A stretch of 64,000 nt of DNA from NCBI GenBank assembly GCA_902769705.1, contig CACXPX010000003.1:179929-243928 (forward strand). The letters are read 5' to 3'. The DNA comes from an uncultured Prevotellaceae bacterium. GTDB lineage: Bacteria > Bacteroidota > Bacteroidia > Bacteroidales > Bacteroidaceae. Positions 16,605-23,540 of this stretch are shown piece after piece (position 1 is the first letter of the stretch; each line of letters starts with the position of its first letter). Made by a program: the position numbers and the translations under genes. The notes under the pieces are model-generated. The model did not search any database. It was not told where the DNA came from and saw nothing but the letters and a program-made list of their open reading frames with translations.

Positions 16605-17426
16605 CTCCATTCTCTCCGCAAACCGGCTGGCTATGGCCTCTGCCGCCTCCTCGCGACAAATAGAATAGCTTGGCCAGTCGTTGAAGTCAATCATCACATA
16701 AGAGCCATCGGGGCGAACAATCACGTCTCCACCAAAGAAATCGGCCGACGTCAAATCTGCCACACGGAAGACATCCTCGCGCAACTTGCTCACGTCGAAA
16801 GCATAGTGATGGGGCTTACCGTTGCGACGCTCGTCGCCGAACTTCATTGAGCCGTTCTCGTTGGGGTAGCAATAGAAGAAGAAGCCCTCAGCGCCACGAA
16901 CACCGTAGAACTTCACCAGGTCGCCCTCCACATGGGCGCTCACCACATAGTCGCTAATGCCCCTGCTGGCAAACGTCTGCTTCGCCTGCTCCAGTTCCTG
17001 CTCGTTCTTGCAATACACCACGTCGCCCTCCGTCTGAGCCGATGCATCGCCACGTTTCAACCAATAGCCGTTCTCCCCTTGACGAGGCGGAACTATCGGG
17101 GTTGACAACCGCTGAAGAACCTTCTCAACACGGCTACGCGTGCACGACTCCACACCCTGCGTGCTGTTCATCACCAGCCTTCCCTCGGCTTCGGCACGTT
17201 TCAGCATTTCGAGCACCTTGGGCGAGCGAGCCATCGACAGATAAGCCTTCGCCATCGGCAATGTTTCGCTGGCAAGACTCTCTTCCGCGACATACTCCAC
17301 CGTCCATCCGCGCGCCTCCAGCCGCTCTCCTACCGCGTGAAGAATGGAATAATCCTTCTCCACCGAGTTGGGCGAATAGCATTCGGCACGTTGAATGGCC
17401 AATATGATGTTGTTTTCAAATTCCAT
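16578..17426 (-). CDS. ATP-grasp-like protein of unknown substrate
   Basis: 282 residues. The C-terminal half has the ATP-grasp metal site pattern FFGGDVIVRPDGSYVMIDFN followed by DWPSYS, close to the VIDINYFPSY ending of inositol-phosphate kinases (ITPK) and RimK/glutathione-synthase ligases. The N-terminal half (about 1-95) looks like a pre-ATP-grasp Rossmann fold. It may phosphorylate an inositol-type headgroup or ligate an amino acid to a lipid; neither is shown. Start is 3 nt after the stop of the nucleotidyltransferase. The last nine residues come from the inverted-repeat arm. Confidence 0.68.
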   Translation of the reverse strand: MEFENNIILAIQRAECYSPNSVEKDYSILHAVGERLEARGWTVEYVAEESLASETLPMAKAYLSMARSPKVLEMLKRAEAEGRLVMNSTQGVESCTRSRVEKVLQRLSTPIVPPRQGENGYWLKRGDASAQTEGDVVYCKNEQELEQAKQTFASRGISDYVVSAHVEGDLVKFYGVRGAEGFFFYCYPNENGSMKFGDERRNGKPHHYAFDVSKLREDVFRVADLTSADFFGGDVIVRPDGSYVMIDFNDWPSYSICREEAAEAIASRFAERMEIKSKKVKR

Positions 17427-17429
17427 TTC

Positions 17430-18200
17430 TCATTTTTTGTTGATGAAAGCCTCAGCCTTGGCGATGTCCGAAGCATGGTCGATGTCGAACACCTGCGTGA
17501 AAGGCCAAGCCCTGAGCGACACGCCATCTGCCACCAGCGCCCGCTGGAAGTTCCTCATGCGGCTCTCTCCTCTTGCCACACAAGCCTCCAACGTGTCAAG
17601 CGCCACAGGAGGAAGACCATAGATGCCCGCCGACACATAGCGGCAGCCATGAGGCTCGTCGTAGAACCCCGTGATAGGCGACAAATCCTCATATCTCGTT
17701 CCTTGAAACTCTCCTCCCCTTGGGGGAGAGGATGGGAGGGGGCTCTCCACATACAGCGGTTTCTCGTCGTCCACGTAGTCCGTCACGCCCATCAAGGCGC
17801 CATCAGAGTCCGCCACGCGCCTGAAGTCCTTCACATAGCGCCCGAACTCCTCCTCTCGGAACACCGTGTCCACCGTGGTGAGTACGAAGGGCGAACGGCC
17901 AATCAGCTCACGAAGCTCATAAAGGCTGTGCATCGAGCTGGGCGTCTGCTTCGCCACATAGCTGAGCGCCACCTTCCGGCCCTGTATCCCCCGTCGTTTC
18001 ACCTGCTCCAGATGGCTCACCACCTCGGTCATCGCTGCATTGCAAATCACACAAATCTCCTCCGCACCATTGTTAGCAAAGATGCGGATGAGACGGTCTA
18101 TCAAGTGTTCGCCTTTTATTTCTACAAGCGGTTTCGGCGCGTCAACACCTTCTTCTTTCAGACGTTGACCCTCGCCCGCCGCAATGATGGCAAATTTCAT
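17430..18200 (-). CDS. Sugar/polyol-phosphate nucleotidyltransferase
   Basis: 257 residues from ATG 18200. It opens with the nucleotidyltransferase loop AIIAAGEGQRL and APKPLVEI, and has the Asp of the metal site in TTVDTVF. Members activate sugar, choline or inositol phosphates as NDP derivatives. As first gene of an operon with an ATP-grasp protein, a CDP-alcohol transferase and a HAD protein, a CTP:inositol-phosphate or similar cytidylyltransferase role is plausible. A PLPSSPPRGGEFQGT stretch (17700-17746) is encoded by the CTCCCCTTGGGGGAG repeat, inserted in frame at a loop. Confidence 0.75.
   Translation of the reverse strand: MKFAIIAAGEGQRLKEEGVDAPKPLVEIKGEHLIDRLIRIFANNGAEEICVICNAAMTEVVSHLEQVKRRGIQGRKVALSYVAKQTPSSMHSLYELRELIGRSPFVLTTVDTVFREEEFGRYVKDFRRVADSDGALMGVTDYVDDEKPLYVESPLPSSPPRGGEFQGTRYEDLSPITGFYDEPHGCRYVSAGIYGLPPVALDTLEACVARGESRMRNFQRALVADGVSLRAWPFTQVFDIDHASDIAKAEAFINKK
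17709..17744. repeat. GC-rich inverted repeat inserted in frame in the nucleotidyltransferase gene
   Basis: CTCTCCTCCCCTTGGGGGAG with a following GGGAGGGGGCTCTCC forms a hairpin and belongs to the same family as the insert in the Aur1-like gene. Confidence 0.7.
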
Positions 18201-18208
18201 TCTGGCAG

Positions 18209-18216
18209 CAAAGTTA
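18209..18216 (-). promoter_or_regulatory. -7 element TAACTTTG, near-leaderless
   Basis: TAnnTTTG ending 8 nt from the ATG of the nucleotidyltransferase gene. A TTTG lies 23 nt upstream, slightly far for a -33 element. The spacing matches that of the opposing pgpA operon. Confidence 0.6.
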
Positions 18217-18329
18217 CGAAAAATCTGAGTAAATGAGTGCAAAGAAAGCTTGTTTTCTTTGCCGAATGAGAAGATTTTGTTTAATAAGTGAGTAGAAAAC
18301 CAATTATTTAGGGAATGATACAGCAGTTG

Positions 18330-18510
18330 CCCCTAACGCCCCTGAAGGGGCAGCAGCTACCAGCCCAAGGCAACGCCTTGGGGGAGAGAGTTGGGAGTAA
18401 AACAGCGCCCTACAGGGGCAAAAGCATAAAACGGGGAAGGGCTTTTGCACTTACAGTGCGTCTTTCTCATGCGCCATGCCCACCCAGGGCGATGCCCTGG
18501 GGGGTCAACT
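18330..18510. repeat. Bacteroidetes-type interspersed palindromic element
   Basis: Four dyads in 180 nt: GCCCCTGAAGGGGC (18338-18351), CCCAAGGCAACGCCTTGGG (18364-18382), GCCCTACAGGGGC (18407-18419) and CCCAGGGCGATGCCCTGGG (18483-18501). The block is noncoding, fills most of the 500-nt gap between two minus-strand units, and the rest of that gap is AT-rich without visible signals. Confidence 0.7.
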
Positions 18511-18703
18511 GCGATATTATTGCCATTATTTATTTGAGTTTTTTAGTTAGCGACAACCTTCGGCAAGGCCAAAAGCTTAAAAAACAAGAGAAATGCCCAA
18601 TTTTCTTTGGACATTCCTCTTCGTTCAACTCAATTTATTAATTAATCTTTTTACCTTATGGCTAATTACCCTATATTTCCTTAACTTTTTACCCTTTTAT
18701 ATT

Positions 18704-19408
18704 TTACTTTTCCTTTATCCTCAGCTCGCTCACGTCGACGTTACCGGTGCCCTTCGCCTCGCGCTCCAGGTGGCGCACATCGCCATACAGCTTCACGTTG
18801 CCCACGCCCTTCAGCGAGCATTTCACGTTGCCGCTGTTCACGAAGCCCACATTCACGTTGCCCACTTGCTGTATGGCAAGGGAGGCCTGCTCCGCGGTCA
18901 GACCGTCAATCTTCAACTGTCCGGCATACTTCAACTGGGCATCGATGCGGTCGCACACGATATTCTTCAATTTCACGTCGCCAGAGCCGCGCAGCTCCAG
19001 CTTCAGCGTGTCGGTGTCCAGTTCATCGATGTCCACCTGTCCGGCACCCCTCAGCTCCAACCCGATCAGGTCGGGCGAATAGATGGTCACGCTCATGTGT
19101 TTGCCCTTGATGTGCTGGAGATTCTCTTCCTTGCATCTCACGTGGAGCACACCGTCCTCCACAACGCTCTCCAGCAGCCTCGCATCGCCGTCGCGCGATT
19201 TCGTCTCCACTTTCCTCAACTCATCGCTCTGCACGAATTTCACATCACAGGCAGCCTCCACCACCACGCGGTCAAACTCGGGCACGTCGTCCCAATTGAC
19301 GATGGTTCCCTTACTCACCTTGATATCCTTCTTATACGTCACCTGGCACGATGAAACCAGCAGGCCCACGACGAGCAGCGACGCCAGCAAAAACACATTC
19401 CTTTTCAT
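18704..19408 (-). CDS. GIN-domain (DUF2807) lipoprotein, copy 2
   Basis: 234 residues with lipobox VSSC and then the head GIN domain seen as right-handed repeated beta-strands: FDRVVVEAACDVKF, LELRGAGQVDID, LELRGSGDVKL, IQQVGNVNV, LKGVGNVKLYG, AKGTGNVDV. The family is common in Bacteroidetes envelopes; its function is unknown (the adhesin name is speculative). It is a close paralogue of the gene 39 nt upstream and shares its promoter. Confidence 0.82.
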   Translation of the reverse strand: MKRNVFLLASLLVVGLLVSSCQVTYKKDIKVSKGTIVNWDDVPEFDRVVVEAACDVKFVQSDELRKVETKSRDGDARLLESVVEDGVLHVRCKEENLQHIKGKHMSVTIYSPDLIGLELRGAGQVDIDELDTDTLKLELRGSGDVKLKNIVCDRIDAQLKYAGQLKIDGLTAEQASLAIQQVGNVNVGFVNSGNVKCSLKGVGNVKLYGDVRHLEREAKGTGNVDVSELRIKEK

Positions 19409-19447
19409 ATTTCCGTTGTTCTCGATGTTACCGTTATTCCACGTTGC

Positions 19448-20161
19448 CTATTTGTCGACTGTCAACTCGTGCGTATCCACGTTGCCCGTGCCCTTCACCG
19501 AGCTCGACCACTTGCGCACATTTCCGCGCAGCTTCACGTTGCCAACGCCCTTCAGCTCGCAATCCACCACGCCGCTGTTCACGAAGCCCACTTCCACGTT
19601 GCCCACGCCCTTCAGCGCCAGCGAGGCCTGCTCCGTGGTCAGGCTGTCGATGTTGATGGAGCCCGCGCCTTTCAGCATGGCATCGATGCGGTCGCACACG
19701 ATATTCTTCATTCTCACGTCGCCAGCGCCGCGCAGCTCCAGCTTCAGCGTGTCGGTGTCAAGACCGTCAATGTCCACCTGTCCGGCACCCCTCAGCTCCA
19801 GCCCAATCAGGTCGGGCGAATAGATGGTCACGCTCACGTTCACGTCCCTCACACGCAGGAGCTTGCTGCCCTTGGCGTTCTTATATCTCACGTAGAGCAC
19901 GCCGTCCTTTACCACGCTCTCCATCAGCCTCGCTTCGCTGCCATCCGACTTCATCACCACCCTCGACTTGTCGCTCTGTATGAACTTCACGTCGCAGGCA
20001 GCCTCCACCACCACGCGCTCAAACTCCGACTGGTCGGTCGCAATCGTCAAATCTGTCACATCGACGAGATCTTTGGGATCATTCTTACACGACACCTGGC
20101 ACGAAGAAACCAGCATGCCCACCACGAGCAGCGACATCAACAAAACTACATTCTTTTTCAT
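19448..20161 (-). CDS. GIN-domain (DUF2807) lipoprotein, copy 1
   Basis: 237 residues from the second ATG (20161; an ATG two codons earlier at 20167 is possible). Lipobox VSSC, then the same beta-strand repeats as the neighbouring copy, with long identical runs such as MSVTIYSPDLIGLELRGAGQ changed at only one or two positions. The pair arose by tandem duplication. Copy 1 is proximal to a strong promoter with a leader of about 120 nt. Confidence 0.82.
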   Translation of the reverse strand: MKKNVVLLMSLLVVGMLVSSCQVSCKNDPKDLVDVTDLTIATDQSEFERVVVEAACDVKFIQSDKSRVVMKSDGSEARLMESVVKDGVLYVRYKNAKGSKLLRVRDVNVSVTIYSPDLIGLELRGAGQVDIDGLDTDTLKLELRGAGDVRMKNIVCDRIDAMLKGAGSINIDSLTTEQASLALKGVGNVEVGFVNSGVVDCELKGVGNVKLRGNVRKWSSSVKGTGNVDTHELTVDK

Positions 20162-20293
20162 AATCATTTTTTATTGTTTTTATTCTTTTTTTCATCAAGA
20201 TTTGCGGGTGTTCAATCTTATAGACGAAAACAAACAATAAAAAGTTGCACGACTTTCAATTTTATGATTAGAACAAACTCACCATTTCTTTTA

Positions 20294-20325
20294 CAAAGGT
20301 ACAAAATAATCAGCTAACCACCAAA
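20294..20325 (-). promoter_or_regulatory. Promoter of the GIN-domain pair
   Basis: TTTG (20322-20325, minus strand), 20 nt, TACCTTTG (20294-20301): perfect Bacteroidetes consensus. Confidence 0.8.
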
Positions 20326-20520
20326 TTTCTTTTCATCTGAAGTGCAAAAATTCGTTAATCCTCATTGCATGCTTCTTGCATCGTCAAAGATAGTCTCTGA
20401 CCGCCTCATTCCATATCTTTAAGCACCTCATTTGTGGTCTTTGGCAAAACGAAGAAACACCTTTCAGCACGACGTCTTCCAGATATTCTTCGCTCACATC
20501 ACTGGTATGTTTATGAACGA

Positions 20521-20730
20521 AAACATCACAATATCACAACATCACACATCACAATAAGGTCGTTCAATATGTGCAGAGGAGAAAGAATAGTAGTATACTG
20601 TTATTATAATTATATATTATATTATATAATATTATATAATATTAACATACCATTCCCTCTATTTCCGACCTCCTGGGGAAAAGTGGAAGGTGCTTAATGT
20701 GATGTGTGATGTTGTGATATTGTGATGTTT
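20521..20730. repeat. Inverted repeat of 38 nt around a 134-nt AT-rich centre
   Basis: Arms 20521-20558 and 20693-20730 are reverse complements at 37 of 38 positions (core ATCACAATATCACAACATCA). The centre contains ATTATATAATATTATATAAT and no gene. It lies between divergent transcription units (GIN pair and cysE). The rest of this 800-nt gap holds the two promoters and, at 20821-20828, a run of eight G. Confidence 0.85.
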
Positions 20731-20785
20731 GTTCCTGAAAAATAGGAAAACTTTTTCATTTTCTATTTCACTCATTTTTTCGTAA

Positions 20786-20936
20786 CTTTGGCTTCGCCGA
20801 AAGGCTACGGGAAAGGTTACGGGGGGGGCGTGTCAGCGGGAATGGGCGAACAAGGTTCGGGAATGGATACTTTCATTCGAAAGTAAAATAAAAAAGGGAT
20901 TTTATTTTGTATTGTGCGCACTTATTCGTACCTTTG
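20786..20936 (+). repeat. Promoter-bearing repeat, copy upstream of cysE
   Basis: From CTTTGGCTTCGCCGAAAGGC to the -7 element, the segment matches 36065-36185 on the other strand at most positions, apart from about 30 extra nt including the G8 run. Contains GGGCGAACAAGGTTCGGGAA and the whole promoter. Confidence 0.8.
20906..20936 (+). promoter_or_regulatory. Promoter of cysE
   Basis: TTTG (20906-20909), 19 nt, TACCTTTG (20929-20936), 26 nt before the ATG. Perfect consensus. Confidence 0.85.
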
Positions 20937-20962
20937 CATCGAAATTTTACTGATACACAAAA

Positions 20963-21907
20963 ATGAGTAGCGAGAACACAACTCATGTACTGACACAGGC
21001 AGTGGACAGACTGTCGGCGAGCGAGTCGCTGAGAGGATTGTTTCACGAACATCGCGACGGCGACCCCCTGCCTTCGGCCAAGCAATTAGAAGAGATTGTA
21101 ACATTGGCTCGTGCCATCCTTTTTCCGGGCTTTTACGGAAAATCATCGGTTAACACCCACACCATCAAATATCAAATTGGTGTCAACGTGGAGCGCATGC
21201 ACCACCTCTTGTCACAGCAGATTCTTGCCGGCCTCTGCTTCGGGCTGCCGGGCGATTGTCCTTGCGAGGATGTGTCACCCAACATTTGCATGGAGAACGC
21301 TGCCGAGCTGGCTTCGAAAATCATAGAGAAGCTGCCCGAGATGCGTCGCACGCTGGCCACTGACGTGGTGGCGGCCTACAATGGAGACCCTGCCGCAAGC
21401 AGCTTCGGCGAAATCATCTCGTGCTATCCCGTCATCAAGGCGCTGACTAACTACCGTCTTGCCCACGAGCTCCATCTGCTGGGCGTGCCCCTCATTCCGC
21501 GCATGCTCACAGAGATGGCACACTCGGAAACGGGCATCGACATCCACCCGGCTGCCACCATCGGCGACCATTTCACGATTGACCACGGAACGGGTGTGGT
21601 CATCGGTGCCACGTGCGTGATTGGCAACAATGTGAAGCTCTATCAAGGTGTCACGCTGGGCGCCAAGAGCTTCCCACTCGACGAGGACGGAAACCCCATC
21701 AAGGGCATTCCGCGCCACCCCATCTTGGAGGACAACGTCGTGGTATACGCCAACGCCACCATCCTGGGACGCATCACCATCGGACACGACTGCGTGGTGG
21801 GAGCCAACGTGTGGGTGACGAAAGACATGCAACCCAACACAAGAAAATACAACAAAGAACCAATAGACAATTTTGATCAGGAATTCAATAATGGAACAGG
21901 AATTTGA
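20963..21907 (+). CDS. cysE: Serine O-acetyltransferase
   Basis: 314 residues: an N-terminal helical domain (about 1-175) and a left-handed beta-helix of hexapeptide repeats (IHPAATIGDHFTIDHGTGVVIG onward in pieces) with the catalytic His in DHGTGVVIG and the C-terminal tail rich in Asn/Lys. It is the long EpsC-like form. It makes O-acetylserine from serine and acetyl-CoA for cysteine synthesis in the cytosol. It is first in a three-gene chain where each gene overlaps the next by 17 nt. Confidence 0.88.
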   Translation: MSSENTTHVLTQAVDRLSASESLRGLFHEHRDGDPLPSAKQLEEIVTLARAILFPGFYGKSSVNTHTIKYQIGVNVERMHHLLSQQILAGLCFGLPGDCPCEDVSPNICMENAAELASKIIEKLPEMRRTLATDVVAAYNGDPAASSFGEIISCYPVIKALTNYRLAHELHLLGVPLIPRMLTEMAHSETGIDIHPAATIGDHFTIDHGTGVVIGATCVIGNNVKLYQGVTLGAKSFPLDEDGNPIKGIPRHPILEDNVVVYANATILGRITIGHDCVVGANVWVTKDMQPNTRKYNKEPIDNFDQEFNNGTGI

Positions 21908-23540
21908 ATTGATTGCCAAGACCTTCATGGGATTGGAAAACGTACTGGCTGAAGAGCTCACCAACTTGGGCGCCAACAACGTGCAGGTGGGACGCCGAAT
22001 GGTGTCGTTCACCGGCAACAAGGAGATGATGTATCGTGCCAACTTCCAGTTGCACACGGCCATCCGCATCCTCAAGCCCATCGCCCACTTCAAGGCGCGC
22101 TCGGCCGACGACATGTATGAAGAAGTGAAGAAAATAGACTGGTCGCAATATATTGAGAAGGGAAAAACGTTTTCGGTGGACTCGGTGGTGTATAGCGAGG
22201 AGTTCCGCAACTCGCGCTTCGTGACCTACAAGGTGAAGGACGCCATCGTCGACCAGTTCCGCGAGAGCACGGGCGAACGGCCGAACATCTCGGTGACCAA
22301 CCCCGACATACGGCTGAACATCCACGTGGCCGAAGACGACGCTACACTGTCGCTCGACTCGAGTGGTGAGAGTCTGCATCGTCGGGGATACCGTCAGGAG
22401 TCGGTGGAGGCTCCGCTCAACGAAGTGCTGGCTGCCGGCATGATTCTGATGACGGGATGGCACGGCGAGTGCGACTTCATCGACCCGATGTGCGGAAGCG
22501 GCACCTTGCTCGTGGAAGCTGCCCTCATCGCCCACAACATGAGTCCGGGCGTGTTCCGCAAGGAGTATGCCTTCGAGAAATGGCCCGACTTCGACCAAGA
22601 GTTGTTTGACGAGATTTATAACGACGACTCTCAGGAGCGTCCCTTCGAGCACCACATCTATGGCTACGACATCGACATGAAGGCGGTGAACACGGCTCGT
22701 CTGAACGCCCGAGCAGCTGGTCTCTCGAACGACATCAGCGTGGAGCAGCAAGACTTCAAGGACTTCACCAAACCTGCCGAGAAGGCCATCATCGTGACCA
22801 ATCCGCCCTATGGCGAGCGCATCTCGACGCCAAACTTGCTGGCCACCTACAAAATGATTGGCGAGCGCCTGAAACACGAGTTCAGCGGCAACGACGCCTG
22901 GGTGCTCAGCTATCGCGAAGAATGCTTCGACCAGATTGGCCTGAAGCCCTCCATCAAGATTCCCGTCTACAACGGTTCGCTGGAATGCGAGTTCCGCAAA
23001 TACTCGATGTTCGAAGGCCGCATGCGTGAGTTCCGCGAAGAGGGCGGCATCGTGAAGACCGAAGAAGAGAAGCGCCAGATGGCCGAGAAGCACCGCTTCA
23101 AGCAAAACCGCGAGTTCAAGAAACGACTGGACGAGCAGGAAGAGAACGAAGAGGGCGACATCCGCTCGTTCACCTTCCACTCGCTCGAACGTCAGCGTGA
23201 GGCTGCCCAGAGGCGCCGTGAGGCTCGTAGCGAATGGCGTGGCGGCCGTGGAGAACGTGGTGGCGAACGCGGTGGATTCAGAGACGGCGGATTCAAGAAA
23301 GGCAGAGGAGGCGACGAAAGCCGTGCCGAGCGCATGGAACGTCGCAAGCGTCTGTTTGGCACCGACCGCGACTTCAAGGACGACGAGCCCCGTCGGCGCG
23401 ACTTCAACGGCAAGGACAGCCGTAAACGCGACCAGCGTGGCAGAGACTTCAAGGGAGGACGTGACTTCAAGGGAGGGCGCGACTTCAAGAAAAAAGACTT
23501 CAAACAAAACAACCGATTCAACGATGAAGACGATGATTAA
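21891..23540 (+). CDS. THUMP-domain RNA methyltransferase with RG-rich tail
   Basis: 549 residues. Order: N-terminal THUMP-type RNA-binding region (about 1-160), Rossmann methyltransferase of the RlmL/UPF0020 type with the SAM loop DPMCGSGTL and catalytic NPPYGER, then from about residue 385 a highly charged tail of about 165 residues. The tail contains RGGRGERGGERGGF and three copies of DFKGGR/DFKKK. The core should methylate guanine N2 in 23S rRNA. The tail is probably disordered and RNA-binding, as in RGG-box proteins and DEAD-box helicases. Start ATG 21891 lies in the end of cysE. Confidence 0.85.
   Translation: MEQEFELIAKTFMGLENVLAEELTNLGANNVQVGRRMVSFTGNKEMMYRANFQLHTAIRILKPIAHFKARSADDMYEEVKKIDWSQYIEKGKTFSVDSVVYSEEFRNSRFVTYKVKDAIVDQFRESTGERPNISVTNPDIRLNIHVAEDDATLSLDSSGESLHRRGYRQESVEAPLNEVLAAGMILMTGWHGECDFIDPMCGSGTLLVEAALIAHNMSPGVFRKEYAFEKWPDFDQELFDEIYNDDSQERPFEHHIYGYDIDMKAVNTARLNARAAGLSNDISVEQQDFKDFTKPAEKAIIVTNPPYGERISTPNLLATYKMIGERLKHEFSGNDAWVLSYREECFDQIGLKPSIKIPVYNGSLECEFRKYSMFEGRMREFREEGGIVKTEEEKRQMAEKHRFKQNREFKKRLDEQEENEEGDIRSFTFHSLERQREAAQRRREARSEWRGGRGERGGERGGFRDGGFKKGRGGDESRAERMERRKRLFGTDRDFKDDEPRRRDFNGKDSRKRDQRGRDFKGGRDFKGGRDFKKKDFKQNNRFNDEDDD

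Noticed and set aside
20434-20697. 87-codon frame across the inverted repeat
   Set aside because: Its sequence is the repeat arm and the AT-rich centre; no protein-like pattern.
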